A stretch of 64,000 nt of DNA from Sphingomonas yunnanensis (lineage in GTDB: Bacteria; Pseudomonadota; Alphaproteobacteria; Sphingomonadales; Sphingomonadaceae), in contig NZ_JAIOKB010000001.1 in NCBI RefSeq assembly GCF_019898765.1, forward strand, positions 1-64,000, written 5' to 3'. Positions 51,618 through 61,856 of this stretch are shown here, in pieces (the stretch's first letter is position 1; every line of letters starts with the position of its first letter). Made by a program: the position numbers and the translations under genes. The notes beneath the pieces are model-generated. The model saw only the letters and a list, made by a program, of their open reading frames with translations, did not search any database and was not told where the DNA came from.

Positions 51618-53431
51618 GACCGGTTACCTTCGCTGGCCCTGGAGCGCGCGACGATCTCCTCGACGATCGCCGCCCATTCCACGACTGCCGCGGCCACGCC
51701 GAGCCGTGACCAGTCGACCGAGGCGAACTTCAGCCGATCTAGACTGCGTTTCAGCGCATCGAGATCCGCTCCTTCGCCATAGCGGCCTCCGACCGTTGCG
51801 GGAACATGGCCGCAGAGCTGATCAAGCACGCGCTCCTGAACGTCGGCTCCGCGGCCCTCGTCCTTGAAACGGTGCCGCAGCGAGTGGAACACGAGGCGCT
51901 GATCGGTGCTGACCGTCGCGTTGATGTAGCGGTTCAGCCTGCGGCTTGCTTCCTTGGTGAGCTTTCCGAAGGTGCTCGGCCGTAGATCGGGGAAGAGCAG
52001 CTCGCTGCCGGCGTCGCGGAGCGCGTCGACGTAGGCAGCGAAGCCGAGCGCCAGGACATGCTCGTGGATCGGGATGATGCGGCGTGAGCCCGTCGTCTTT
52101 ACGCTCTTGTCAGGGAAATCGGGAGCCGCGCCCGCGTCCATCATGTCGTCGATGTCGATGTACAGGATCGAACCGTCGATCTTGACGTCTGTCACCCGCG
52201 CCTGCCCCACCTCTTCGAGGCGAGCTCCGGACGTGAGCCCGAGCAAGAAGAGCCAGTACAATGTGACATCGCTCACGTCCGTGCGCCGAACGAGCAGCTG
52301 GTCGGGACGCATGAACAGATCGGACGAGAACAGCTGCGCCAGTTCGCCGGGCATGAAGCTGCGGCGCCCGCGTGCGACCCGGCTGTAGCCCGTGATTCTC
52401 ACCCCGGTGCCGGCGTTCTGCGATATCCAACGCTGCTGATGGGCGAACCCGAGCAGCGCCTGGATCGAGCCGATGCGCTTCTTCAGCGTCGGTGGGCTGA
52501 CACGCGGGGTGCCGCTGTGCTCGTGGCGCGACAGCCGCTCGTTGAACGCCAGCGCGCGGTCTGCGCGCGGCATGGTCGCGGGTAGCTTACGAGCCTCGTC
52601 CCTGTAGTCCATCAGCATGTCCGAGGTGAGCGTCTCGACAGGTATGTCGCCGACGTAGTCGATCAGGTCCTCGGTCGCTCTCTCGACTTCGACATAGGAT
52701 TGAGGGCGCGGATCCTTCTCGTCCTTCCACAGCTTCAGCAATTCGCGAAAGCGCAGGTCCGACCGAAGCCGCGGCTTCGTGGCAAGGCGACGCGGTGCTT
52801 CCACGTCGGACCGTAGCCGATCGTTGTCTTCGCGGACGCGGGCGTTCCAGACCTGCATGATCAGCAGATCGTTGGCGGGAATCTGCGCGATCGGCGGGTC
52901 CTGATCCTTCAGCGGCGAAAGCACGCTGCGGCACGCCGGCAGCCAGTCCGATGGCGGCATCTGCTGCACCACGTCCAACCAGCAGTCGCCGGGCAGCGGA
53001 TTCCCTCGCAGCGCGGTCAATTTTTCCGGGCTGTCGTTGACGGGAAGCATGGCGAGCGGGTGATCGAGGTTCAGGACACGTCTTGCGGCGTCCTCCAGCC
53101 AGAACGTGAGCCCAAGCGTTGGCCAGCGGCCGTAGTGTCCAGGGTTGTGCTGACCACGGATGAACGCGTCGACGACGGCCTCCGCTCGCGCGGACGATAT
53201 CTCGTCGGACTTACGCTGCTCGGCGATCCGCTGCTCGGCGGCGGCCATCTCCCTCTCGAGTTCGGCGTGCGCCTGGACGAAGAGACGCTTGGCCTCCGCG
53301 GGGTCACGCGTCTTCAGCGATCGCCGGACCTGGCGCTTCCCCATCTCAGCGCGAAGATGCGGCGGCAGCTCCTTGTAGAGATAGTAGATACCCGTCTGCG
53401 GGTGTTTCCAGGGGGAGATCATCTGCACCAT
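51614..53431 (-). CDS. Tyrosine recombinase of the island (605 aa, DUF6538-type N-terminus)
   Basis: Integrase that probably inserted the island at tRNA-Glu. The N-terminus MISPWKHPQTGIYYLYKELPPHLR is the DUF6538-like DNA-binding start seen in large alphaproteobacterial integrases. The catalytic domain shows GARLEEVGQ (Arg), FHSLRHRFKDEGR (HxxR), DQLCGHVPATVGGRYGEG (second His and nucleophile Tyr). It reads away from the tRNA, with only 78 nt between; that stretch has two CTATACC copies. Apparently intact. Confidence 0.92.
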   Translation of the reverse strand: MVQMISPWKHPQTGIYYLYKELPPHLRAEMGKRQVRRSLKTRDPAEAKRLFVQAHAELEREMAAAEQRIAEQRKSDEISSARAEAVVDAFIRGQHNPGHYGRWPTLGLTFWLEDAARRVLNLDHPLAMLPVNDSPEKLTALRGNPLPGDCWLDVVQQMPPSDWLPACRSVLSPLKDQDPPIAQIPANDLLIMQVWNARVREDNDRLRSDVEAPRRLATKPRLRSDLRFRELLKLWKDEKDPRPQSYVEVERATEDLIDYVGDIPVETLTSDMLMDYRDEARKLPATMPRADRALAFNERLSRHEHSGTPRVSPPTLKKRIGSIQALLGFAHQQRWISQNAGTGVRITGYSRVARGRRSFMPGELAQLFSSDLFMRPDQLLVRRTDVSDVTLYWLFLLGLTSGARLEEVGQARVTDVKIDGSILYIDIDDMMDAGAAPDFPDKSVKTTGSRRIIPIHEHVLALGFAAYVDALRDAGSELLFPDLRPSTFGKLTKEASRRLNRYINATVSTDQRLVFHSLRHRFKDEGRGADVQERVLDQLCGHVPATVGGRYGEGADLDALKRSLDRLKFASVDWSRLGVAAAVVEWAAIVEEIVARSRASEGNRS

Positions 53432-53507
53432 GCGCTCTATACCCGTTCGCTATACCTGCGGACGGTGAAGCTGGCGTAAATCCTGGATTTCCGCGCTTCC
53501 GAGCGAT

Positions 53508-53526
53508 GCTGGTGACCCCTACGGGA
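53508..53526. other. tRNA-proximal attachment site (attR)
   Basis: 19-bp gctggtgacccctacggga, identical to 19740-19758; covers the 3' end and CCA of the tRNA-Glu gene, which stays complete after integration. Confidence 0.88.
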
Positions 53527-53584
53527 ATCGAACCCGTGTTTTCGCCGTGAGAGGGCGACGTCCTAACCGCTAGACGAAGGGGCC
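53510..53584 (-). tRNA. tRNA-Glu (CUC anticodon)
   Basis: Minus strand reads GGCCCCTTCGTCTAGCGG at the 5' end and GGGTTCGATTCCCGTAGGGG then TCACCA at the 3' end. The anticodon loop is CTCTCAC with anticodon CTC. Acceptor, anticodon and T stems pair, and CCA is encoded. It is the integration site of the island. Confidence 0.97.
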
Positions 53585-53698
53585 GTGCGCGGTGTGAGGC
53601 GCGCTGTTAGGAGGCGGTGAATGCGCCGTCAAGCGACTTTCGCCGCATCGCCCCCGGGGCGGCACGCTTTTCTCGCGCGGCCCCCCCGGGAACGCCCC

Positions 53699-55069
53699 TC
53701 ACGCCGCCTTGCGCCGCTCCGCCATCTCGGCGTTGAGCATCTCGGCCAGCAGGAACGCCAGCTCGAGGCTCTGCCCGGCGTTGAGCCGCGGGTCGCAGTG
53801 GGTGTGGTAGCGGTCGGCGAGGCTCTGCTCGGTCACGTCGATCGCGCCGCCGGTGCACTCGGTGACGTTCTGCCCCGTCATCTCGGCGTGGATGCCACCC
53901 GCGTGCGTGCCCTCGGCGCGGTGGACCGCGAAGAAGCCGCGCACCTCGGCGAGGATGCGGTCGAACGGGCGGGTCTTGTAGCCGGTCGCCGCCTTGACGG
54001 TGTTGCCGTGCATCGGGTCGCAGCTCCATACCACCGGATGGCCCTCGCGCGTCACCGCGCGCACCAGCCGCGGCAGATGCGCCTCGATCTTGTCATAGCC
54101 GTAGCGCGTGATCAGCGTCATCCGGCCCGGCACGCGCCCGGGATTGAGCGTGTCGAGCATGCGCAGCAGCGCGTCGGGCTCGAGCGACGGCCCGCACTTG
54201 ACGCCGATCGGGTTGCCGATGCCGCGCAGGAACTCGACGTGCGCCGACCCTTCGAAGCGCGTGCGGTCGCCGATCCAGAGGAAATGCGCCGAGGTGTCGT
54301 ACCAGTCGCCGGTGAGCGAGTCCTGCCGCGTGAGCGCCTGCTCGAACGGGAGCAGCAGCGCCTCGTGGCTGGTGTAGAAGGTGGTCTGCGACAGCTGCGG
54401 CACGGTGTCGGGGCTGATCCCGCACGCCTCCATGAAGTCGAGCGCCTCGCCGATGCGGTCGGCGGTCTCCGCATATTTCTTCGCCCAGGGGCTGCGGCCC
54501 ATGAAGTCGTGCGTCCAGCGATGCACCTGGTGAAGGTTGGCGTAACCGCCCTGCGCGAAGGCGCGCAGCAGGTTGAGCGTCGCCGCCGACTGCGCGTAAG
54601 CGCGGACCATCCGCTCGGGGTCGGGCAAGCGCGACTCAGGGCTGAAAGCGATGTCGTTGACGTTGTCGCCGCGGTAGCTCGGCAGCTCGACGCCGTCGAT
54701 CACCTCGGTCGCGGTTGAGCGTGGCTTGGCGAACTGGCCCGCCATCCGCCCGACTTTCACCACGGGCAGCTTGGAGGCGAAGGTGAGCACCACCGCCATC
54801 TGGAGGATGACGCGGAAGGTGTCGCGGATGTTGTTGGCGTGAAATTCGGCGAAGCTCTCGGCGCAGTCGCCGCCCTGGAGCAGGAAGGCCTTGCCCTCGG
54901 CGACCTTGGCGAGATCGGCGGTGAGGTTGCGCGCCTCGCCCGCGAAGACGAGCGGCGGGAAGGTGGCGAGCCGGTGCGTCGCGGCGTCGAGTGCGGCGGC
55001 ATCGGGATAGTCAGGAAGCTGGCGTGCCTCGGCCTTGGTCCAGCTGTCGGGGGCCCATGACGTGGCCAT
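53699..55069 (-). CDS. aroG: Class II 3-deoxy-7-phosphoheptulonate (DAHP) synthase
   Basis: First enzyme of the shikimate pathway, joining phosphoenolpyruvate and erythrose 4-phosphate. The class II form is seen from [56 protein letters not shown] and [12 protein letters not shown]. The ATG at 55069 is chosen ([22 protein letters not shown]) with GGAAG seven nt upstream; the longer frame adds 19 unlikely residues. Length 456 aa is typical. Lies 114 nt from the tRNA-Glu gene. Confidence 0.95.
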   Translation of the reverse strand: MATSWAPDSWTKAEARQLPDYPDAAALDAATHRLATFPPLVFAGEARNLTADLAKVAEGKAFLLQGGDCAESFAEFHANNIRDTFRVILQMAVVLTFASKLPVVKVGRMAGQFAKPRSTATEVIDGVELPSYRGDNVNDIAFSPESRLPDPERMVRAYAQSAATLNLLRAFAQGGYANLHQVHRWTHDFMGRSPWAKKYAETADRIGEALDFMEACGISPDTVPQLSQTTFYTSHEALLLPFEQALTRQDSLTGDWYDTSAHFLWIGDRTRFEGSAHVEFLRGIGNPIGVKCGPSLEPDALLRMLDTLNPGRVPGRMTLITRYGYDKIEAHLPRLVRAVTREGHPVVWSCDPMHGNTVKAATGYKTRPFDRILAEVRGFFAVHRAEGTHAGGIHAEMTGQNVTECTGGAIDVTEQSLADRYHTHCDPRLNAGQSLELAFLLAEMLNAEMAERRKAA

Positions 55070-55149
55070 CGGTAATCTTCCTTCCATTTCGCCGCGCGCC
55101 TTGAACGAAACATGCGCGACTCGCAACGTTCATCGGTGTCGATCCGGCC

Positions 55150-55932
55150 TCATAGGATACCAGGATAGGCACCGCCGTCGATCAACAGGCTCTGCCCGGT
55201 GATATAGCCTGCCTTGACGGAACAGAGAAAGGCGCAGGCGGCGCCGAACTCGTCGGGTTCGCCGTACCGATGCGCCGGAATCCGCTCGGCGCCGCGCCGC
55301 GCCGCCTCTTCGATGTCGATCCCCTGTCCCCGCGCGGCGGCGGCGTGGACGCTGTCGAGCCGCCGCGTCGCGAATTGGCCGGGAAGGAGGAAGTTGATCG
55401 TGACATCGGCGTGCGCCACCTGCCGCGCGACGCCGGCGAGGAAGCCGGTCAGCCCCGCGCGCGCGCCGCTCGACAGGTCGAGCCCGGCGAGCGGCGCCTT
55501 CACCGAGGCCGAGGTGATGCAGACGATCCGGCCGAAGCCGCGCTCGACCATGCCGTCGATCACGCGCTGGGTGAGGCGGATCGGCGTGATCATGTTCGCT
55601 TCGACCCCGGCGCGCAACGCGTCGCGGTCGATCGCGCGGAAGTCGCGCAGCGGCGGTCCGCCGTTGTTGTTGACGAGGATGTCGGGCGCGCCACCCGCGG
55701 CCTCGACCAGCGCGCCCTGGACCTGCTCGTCGGCGACATCGCCGGCGACCGTCTCGACGGCGACGCCATGCGCCGCGCGGATCGAGTCGGCAGTGGTGGC
55801 GAGCGCGGCGGCGTCGCGCCCGTTGAGCACCAGCGCGCAGCCCGCGGCGGCGAGTGCCTCGGCGCAGGCGCGGCCGAGGCCCTGGCTCGACGCGCAGACG
55901 ATGGCGCGACGTCCCTCGATCCCGAGCTGCAT
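55150..55932 (-). CDS. SDR family oxidoreductase lacking the YxxxK pair
   Basis: 260-residue Rossmann protein with CASSQGLGRACAEALAAAG (cofactor loop), NNNGGPP (NNAG equivalent), VCITSASVKAP (Ser of the triad) and a C-terminal GEPDEFGAACAFLCSVKAGYITGQSLLIDGG. Where other SDRs carry YxxxK the sequence is LSSGARAGLTGF, so both catalytic Tyr and Lys are missing. This 'SNGARAG' form is a known SDR subgroup whose chemistry is unclear. It is followed by the DAHP synthase gene on the same strand (80 nt apart). Confidence 0.88.
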   Translation of the reverse strand: MQLGIEGRRAIVCASSQGLGRACAEALAAAGCALVLNGRDAAALATTADSIRAAHGVAVETVAGDVADEQVQGALVEAAGGAPDILVNNNGGPPLRDFRAIDRDALRAGVEANMITPIRLTQRVIDGMVERGFGRIVCITSASVKAPLAGLDLSSGARAGLTGFLAGVARQVAHADVTINFLLPGQFATRRLDSVHAAAARGQGIDIEEAARRGAERIPAHRYGEPDEFGAACAFLCSVKAGYITGQSLLIDGGAYPGIL

Positions 55933-55984
55933 GTGCGGTTCCTCCTAGATTAATTGGAAAGGCGGCTTCGTACCTCCTGCTGTT

Positions 55985-56067
55985 CCCCGGCGAAGACCGG
56001 GGCCCAGATGGGAAAGCGGTTGTAGAGGCTACTCTCGTCCTCCACCTGGGCCCGGCCTTCGCCGGGG
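55985..56067. repeat. REP-like inverted repeat
   Basis: ccccggcgaagaccggggcc near 55985 and ggcccggccttcgccgggg ending at 56067 are inverted copies with a 30-nt middle. It lies between the SDR and cysS genes and can form a long hairpin in RNA from either strand. Confidence 0.7.
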
Positions 56068-56088
56068 TACAAGCGGTGGGCGCGTCGT

Positions 56089-57519
56089 CTAGACCAGAAC
56101 CTTCCAGTCCCATCCCAGCGGGTCGCCGTCCATCACCTCCACCCCCGCCGCGGCGAGCTCGTCGCGGATCGAGTCCGAGCGGCCGAAGTCCTTCTCCGCC
56201 CGCGCCGCGCGGCGCTGCTCGAGCGCGGCGGCGATAGCGGCCTCGTCGATCGTCGCGCTCGCCGGGCGGACGCGCAGTGCCTCACGCGTCAGCGTCGCCA
56301 GCCCCAGGCCGAGCAGCGCGTCGACCTCGTCGAGCAGCGCGAGCCGGTCCGCCGCGGAGACCCGCTTGTCGGCGAGCAGCGCGTCCACCACCGGCAGCGC
56401 GCGCGGCGTGTTGAGGTCGTCGCTCAGCGCGGCGTCGAGCTGGTCGCGATAAGTCGCGGGCGCGCCCTTGGCGACCCCGGGATCGCGCGCGCGCAGCGCC
56501 GCGACGGCGTGGACCAGCCGCTTGAGCCGCACCTGCGCCGCGGCGAGGTTCTCCCAGGAGAAGTCGAGCTCGCTGCGATAATGCGCCTGGAGGCACATCA
56601 GCCGATAGGCGAGCGGGTGGAAGCCGCGCTCGACCAGCCGGTCGAGCGTCATGAACTCGCCCGACGACTTGCTCATCTTGCCGCCGCGGTCGACGACGAA
56701 ATTGTTGTGCATCCAGACCTGCGCGCCGGTGTCGGCGCAGTCGCAATAGGCCTGGTTCTGCGCGATCTCGTTGGGATGGTGGATCTCGCGATGGTCGATC
56801 CCGCCGGTGTGGATGTCGAAGGCCGCGCCGAGATAGCGGCGGCTCATCACCGAGCATTCGAGATGCCAGCCCGGCGCCCCGCGTCCCCAGGGCGAATCCC
56901 ATTCCATCTGGCGCGTCTCCCCTGTCGGGGTTCGGCGCCAGATCGCGAAGTCCTGCGGGTGGCGCTTGCCTGCCACCGCCTCGATCCGCGCGTGCGCGGC
57001 GTCGTCCTGCCCGCCGGCGAGCCGACCGTAATCCGGCACCGTGCCGGTGTCGAAATAGAGGCCGTCGTCGAGCAGGTAGCAGTGACGCTTGGCGATGGCC
57101 TCGCCCCAGGCGATCATCTCGGCGACATGATCCGTGGCACGCGGCAGATGCGTCGGCGGCACGATGGCGAGCTCGGCGAGGTTGCGCTCGAACGCCTCGG
57201 TATAGTGGCGCGCGATCGCCCAGATGTCGCGGCCGGAGGCGCGCGCCGCGGCCTCCATCTTGTCGTCCCCGGCGTCGGCGTCCGAGGTGAGATGGCCGAC
57301 GTCGGTGATGTTGATGACATGGGTGAGATGCCACCCCTTCCAGCGGATCACGCGCGCGAGCGTGTCGGTGAAGACATAGGCGCGCAGGTTGCCGATATGC
57401 GCGTAGTGGTAGACCGTCGGCCCGCACGAGTAGACGCGCACGTTCGACGGATCGAGCGGGCGGAAGGTCTCCGGCTCGCGGGTCAGGCTGTTGTAGAGGA
57501 TCAGGGGCGCGCCGGTCAT
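56089..57519 (-). CDS. cysS: Cysteinyl-tRNA synthetase
   Basis: Class I aminoacyl-tRNA synthetase that charges tRNA-Cys. YSCGPTVYHYAHIGNLRAYVFTD holds the zinc Cys (residue 32) and the HIGN box at 41-44; GGKMSKSSGEFMTLDRL near 279 is the KMSKS loop. WHLECSVMS and GGIDHREIHHPNEIAQ contribute the remaining zinc ligands. The C-terminal end (EKDFGRSDSIRDELAAAGVEVMDG) is complete. Length 476 aa is normal. Confidence 0.97.
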   Translation of the reverse strand: MTGAPLILYNSLTREPETFRPLDPSNVRVYSCGPTVYHYAHIGNLRAYVFTDTLARVIRWKGWHLTHVINITDVGHLTSDADAGDDKMEAAARASGRDIWAIARHYTEAFERNLAELAIVPPTHLPRATDHVAEMIAWGEAIAKRHCYLLDDGLYFDTGTVPDYGRLAGGQDDAAHARIEAVAGKRHPQDFAIWRRTPTGETRQMEWDSPWGRGAPGWHLECSVMSRRYLGAAFDIHTGGIDHREIHHPNEIAQNQAYCDCADTGAQVWMHNNFVVDRGGKMSKSSGEFMTLDRLVERGFHPLAYRLMCLQAHYRSELDFSWENLAAAQVRLKRLVHAVAALRARDPGVAKGAPATYRDQLDAALSDDLNTPRALPVVDALLADKRVSAADRLALLDEVDALLGLGLATLTREALRVRPASATIDEAAIAAALEQRRAARAEKDFGRSDSIRDELAAAGVEVMDGDPLGWDWKVLV

Positions 57520-57543
57520 GGCGCGCCTCTTAGCTTTCCCGTC

Positions 57544-58443
57544 TCAGCGCGCCAAGCCGATCACCGCGGTGGCGGCGTAGCCGGCGGTCGGCGTGCCGGT
57601 GAAGGTCGGTGTCATCTGCGTGTTCTGCGCGGTGGTATTGTCCCCGAAGACGTTGTCGCTCGACAGCGCGACACGGGCGAAGTTGCTCGCGCTCGACGGG
57701 TAGGTGGCGGTGTCCGCGTAGACGGTCGCGCAGGTCGAGGACGGCAGCGCCAGCTGCGAGGTAAGCGTCGCGTAGCGGCCGCCCAGCGCGTTGGCGAGGC
57801 TGGAGAACACCTCGAAGTGGATGTGCGGCCAGCGCCCGTCGTAACAGCCCGGGAAGATCGTGGTGAAGGTCACCTGACCGTTGCTGTCGGTGACCTGCAC
57901 GCCGCGCAGGTAGCTCTCCGCCGCGACGGTGTAGAGCGAGTAGAGACCCTGGCGATCGCAGTGCCACAGATAGATGGCGTAGCCGGCCAGCGGGGCGCAG
58001 GACTGGTTGACGTCGACGAGCGTGAGCGTGAGCGTGACCTGCACGCCGGTAGCCACCGTGGTGCTGCTGAGAAAGCTGGCGCGGATGTCGCTGCGCACGA
58101 TCCCGGTCGCGGTGAGCACGTTCGAGGTCGAACCGCTCGACGAGTTGGTGCCGTCGGCGGGGTAGGGGCCGCCGGTCTCGCTCGCGTCGGCGACGCAGCT
58201 GGCGGTCGCGCTGCTGCTGCTGCTCGCGCTGGGCGTCGGCGTCGGCGTGGGCGTCGGGGTGGCGGTAGTCGCGGCGGTCGTGGCGTCCGTCTCGGCATCC
58301 CCCGAGCCACCGCAACCCGCCACCAGCGCGAGCGTGCCCGCGCCCGCGAACCATCGGAGCGCGCGGCGACGCTGCACCATCCGCTCCATCACCTGGAGGT
58401 CGTGAGCGAGGCCGAGATCGTGGTCGTGGTCGTCGTGGTACAT
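57544..58443 (-). CDS. Intradiol ring-cleavage dioxygenase-like lipoprotein
   Basis: 299 residues. The start at 58443 gives MYHDDHDHDLGLAHDLQVMERMVQRRRALRWF, a signal region and a lipobox LALVAGC. A low-complexity linker (PTPTPTPTP, SASSSSS) leads to the dioxygenase-like beta-sandwich: ETGGPYPADG, GYAIYLWHCDRQGLYS and FPGCYDGRWPHIHFEVF, with the Tyr and His residues expected as Fe(III) ligands. Extracytoplasmic members of this family are widespread, but few have known substrates. Its product is probably anchored in the envelope. Confidence 0.85.
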   Translation of the reverse strand: MYHDDHDHDLGLAHDLQVMERMVQRRRALRWFAGAGTLALVAGCGGSGDAETDATTAATTATPTPTPTPTPSASSSSSATASCVADASETGGPYPADGTNSSSGSTSNVLTATGIVRSDIRASFLSSTTVATGVQVTLTLTLVDVNQSCAPLAGYAIYLWHCDRQGLYSLYTVAAESYLRGVQVTDSNGQVTFTTIFPGCYDGRWPHIHFEVFSSLANALGGRYATLTSQLALPSSTCATVYADTATYPSSASNFARVALSSDNVFGDNTTAQNTQMTPTFTGTPTAGYAATAVIGLAR

Positions 58444-58672
58444 GGAGGGTCCCTTTCGCTGCCGGGGGCCGCCCTCCGCCTCGTCGTCATCCGCGTCTCG
58501 CGCCGGGGTCCATTCTGCCGCGCGCACCGCGATCGTGGTGCGCGCGAACGAAGAGCCCCGGATCAGGTCCGGCATGACGGGAAGAAAGCGACGCTCCCGA
58601 ACGTCGCGCCCCTCCTGCCGGCCTCGCCGCATGCCGTGATGTCGGCGCGCGACCGCGACGTTTCCGATTGTG
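58444..58672. other. 229-nt gap, REP-like sequence only
   Basis: Between the dioxygenase-like gene start and the kinase gene stop. It contains an 'agccccggatcaggtccggcatgacgg' element of the intergenic-repeat type near 58554-58582. No gene seen. Confidence 0.5.
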
Positions 58673-60010
58673 TCACCGTGCCAGCGGCAGGGTCACCGTC
58701 GCGACGGCGCCCGTCGCGTCCTCGCGGTTGGCGAGCAGGGCGGTGCCGCCGTGGCGCGCGGCGATCGAGCGGACGATCGCGAGCCCCAGCCCGGTGCCGC
58801 CGGTCGAGCGGTTGCGCGACGGGTCGCCGCGCACGAACGGCTCGAACAGGCGCTCCGCCTGTGCCGGGTCGATGCCAGGACCGCGATCGGCGATGGTGAC
58901 GGTGACCCGCCCCGCCTCGATCTGCCACCCCATCTCAGCGGAGTCGCCGTAGCGCAACGCGTTGCCGATCAGGTTGGCGAAGAGGCGGCGCAGTCCGCTG
59001 GGGTCGCCGCTCACCACCGCGCGCGGTCCGGCGGCGACGGTCACCGCGGCGCCGCCGACCGCCATGTCCTCGGCGAGGCTATCGAGCAGGCTCGACAGCT
59101 CGACCAGCGTCTCCTCGCGCCGGCCGACGTCGTGGCGCGCGAAGCGGAGCACCTCGGCGATCATCGCGCGCATCTCGTCGATGTCGGCGACCGCGCGATC
59201 GCGCGCGGCCTCGGGCAGTTGCTCGACCCAGAAAGCGAGCCGCGACAGCGGCGTGCCGAGATCGTGCGCGATCGCGGCGAGCATCGCGGTGCGCGACTCG
59301 GCGTGGCCGGCGAGCCGCGCGTGCATGGTCGAGACCGCGTGCGCCAGCTCGCGCACCTCGCGCCCGCCCTCGGGCAGAGGTGGCAGCGGCGCGCCGGTGC
59401 CGGCGCGGTCGGCCGCGGCGGCCAGCCGGGCGAGCGGGCGCGAGATCGCGCGCGACAGCATCCACGCCGGGATCGACAGCGCCACGATCGCGACCAGCAT
59501 CGCGATCAGCGTGTTGGCGTGCCAGCGCGTGAACAGCGGGAGCGGCGGGCTGCGCACCACGCGCCACCCCTGCGGCAGGTGCCAGGCGACGGTGAACGAG
59601 CCGAACAGCTCGCGCCCGCCGCCGCGCGGACTCAGTTCGGTGAAGGCGAGCACAGTGCGCGGCGCGACGCGGAGGAGCGCGGCGATGCGCGCCTGGGTCA
59701 GCGCGTCGGGCTTCTCGCGCCAGCGCGGCATGGGCGGCACGGCGGCGGTAAGCGTCTCGAGCGGCTCGATCCGCCACTCGCGGAAGCGGCCGCCGGGCGG
59801 GCGAAAGCGCCGGAACTCGGGCGGCAGCGGCGGCGGCGGCAGGCCGCGCAGCGCCGCGGTGATCGCCTCGAGCGGGCGCGGCGGCACGCGCGGCGGCGGG
59901 CCGCTGAAGGTGACGAAGAACAGGATCGCGGTGGCCGCGATCACCGAGGCGATCACGAGCGCGAAGATCGGCTGCGCGATCGAATGGGCTCGCCGGTACG
60001 GGCGCGTCAT
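58673..60010 (-). CDS. Two-component sensor histidine kinase
   Basis: 445 residues. Membrane segments at 12-35 (IFALVIASVIAATAILFFVTF) and about 165-185 (TLIAMLVAIVALSIPAWML) enclose a Pro/Arg-rich periplasmic domain. A HAMP region follows, then the phosphoacceptor box AIAHDLGTPLSRL (His near 248), and the ATPase with NLIGNALRYGD, ADRGPGIDPAQAERLFEPF and GGTGLGLAIVRSI. It follows the regulator gene by 10 nt as an operon. The stimulus is unknown; the OmpR/EnvZ-like layout suggests an envelope signal. Confidence 0.93.
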   Translation of the reverse strand: MTRPYRRAHSIAQPIFALVIASVIAATAILFFVTFSGPPPRVPPRPLEAITAALRGLPPPPLPPEFRRFRPPGGRFREWRIEPLETLTAAVPPMPRWREKPDALTQARIAALLRVAPRTVLAFTELSPRGGGRELFGSFTVAWHLPQGWRVVRSPPLPLFTRWHANTLIAMLVAIVALSIPAWMLSRAISRPLARLAAAADRAGTGAPLPPLPEGGREVRELAHAVSTMHARLAGHAESRTAMLAAIAHDLGTPLSRLAFWVEQLPEAARDRAVADIDEMRAMIAEVLRFARHDVGRREETLVELSSLLDSLAEDMAVGGAAVTVAAGPRAVVSGDPSGLRRLFANLIGNALRYGDSAEMGWQIEAGRVTVTIADRGPGIDPAQAERLFEPFVRGDPSRNRSTGGTGLGLAIVRSIAARHGGTALLANREDATGAVATVTLPLAR

Positions 60011-60020
60011 CGCCGGCGCC

Positions 60021-60785
60021 TCAGCGCCGCTCGACGTCGCTGGTGAACATATACCCTTCGTTGCGCACGGTGCGGATCAGTTCGTCGCCGACGAGCGAGT
60101 CGTCGCGCGTCAGCTTGCGCCGTAGGCGGCTGACCTGGACGTCGATCGCGCGGTCGAAATGCTCGGCGTTGAGCCCGCGCGAGAGGTCGAGCAGCTGGTC
60201 GCGGGTGAGCACGCGGCGCGGGTGCTCGGCGAAGGCGAGCAGCAGGCGGAATTCGCCGTCGGACAGATTGATGACGACCTGATCGGGGTCGAACAGCTGG
60301 CGTCCGACCGGATCGAGCCGCCACCCCGCGAAGCGCAGATAGGGGCGCCCCGAGCTCGGAGCCGCGCTGGCCGCGGCCTGATTGCGGCGCAGCACCGAGC
60401 GGATTCGGGCGAGCAGCTCGCGCGGGTTGGCGGGCTTGGCGACGTAATCGTCGGCGCCCATCTCGAGCCCGACGATGCGGTCGACCTCCTCGCTGATCAC
60501 CGACATGATGATCACCGCCGGGCTGGTCGAACGATCGAGCGAGCGCAGGATCGAGAGGCCGTCCTCGCCCGGCATCATCACGTCGAGCACGATCAGCGCG
60601 TAGCTCTCCTGCTCGAGCCGCGCGCGCATCTCGACCCCGTCGGCGGCGACATCGACGACATAGCCGTGGCCCGCGAGGAAGGCGGCGGTGAGCTCGCGGA
60701 TGCCGGGATCGTCGTCGACGATGAGGATGCGGGTGGCGAGGTCCACGGCGGGATCCGGGGCGAGAGCGAGCGAAGCGTCGGGCAT
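60021..60785 (-). CDS. OmpR-family response regulator
   Basis: 254 residues from the ATG at 60785 (MPDASLALAPDPAVDLATRILIVDDDPG). The receiver has acidic pocket DDD at 24-26, phosphorylated Asp in LIVLDVMMPGEDG (68) and Lys in VAKPANP. The C-terminal winged helix is NLSDGEFRLLLAFAEHPRRVLTRDQLLDL and DVQVSRLRRKL ... GYMF. The frame stays open far upstream, but family alignment begins here. Partner kinase gene follows 10 nt later. Confidence 0.94.
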   Translation of the reverse strand: MPDASLALAPDPAVDLATRILIVDDDPGIRELTAAFLAGHGYVVDVAADGVEMRARLEQESYALIVLDVMMPGEDGLSILRSLDRSTSPAVIIMSVISEEVDRIVGLEMGADDYVAKPANPRELLARIRSVLRRNQAAASAAPSSGRPYLRFAGWRLDPVGRQLFDPDQVVINLSDGEFRLLLAFAEHPRRVLTRDQLLDLSRGLNAEHFDRAIDVQVSRLRRKLTRDDSLVGDELIRTVRNEGYMFTSDVERR

Positions 60786-60923
60786 GGCGACCCGACTGGT
60801 GACCACGCGTATCGCGCGGATGACGTCGCTGCAACAAAGCGTCTTCGCGCAACGCCTGTGGCGCGCGTGCAACACTTGCGCGCCGAACCGCGTTGCTCTT
60901 GGGGAGCGGGCGAGGAGTTTCGT

Positions 60924-61751
<828 letters not shown>

Positions 61752-61856
61752 GCCGCGGTGCTTGCGGGCCCGCACCCATGCTGCTAGAGGCGGCGTGTTC
61801 GGCGCGGACCTCGTCCGCTGCCGCTTTAGCCGTTTGATCCGGAGTTTATCGGTTTT

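Larger units (their letters stand above)
19740..53526. mobile_element. 33.8-kb genomic island integrated at tRNA-Glu
   Basis: The 19-bp sequence gctggtgacccctacggga occurs at 19740-19758 and again at 53508-53526, where it is the 3' end of an intact tRNA-Glu gene. A tyrosine recombinase gene lies directly inside the tRNA-proximal end. The content differs from the flanks: defence-type genes, many unknown proteins, and several stretches of lower GC. No conjugation, replication or phage structural genes are recognised, so it is best described as an integrative island that may depend on other elements for transfer. Confidence 0.88.

Noticed and set aside
56509..58899. 796-codon plus-strand frame over cysS and the dioxygenase-like gene
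   Set aside because: Antisense to two well supported genes, low-complexity composition, no ribosome-binding site.
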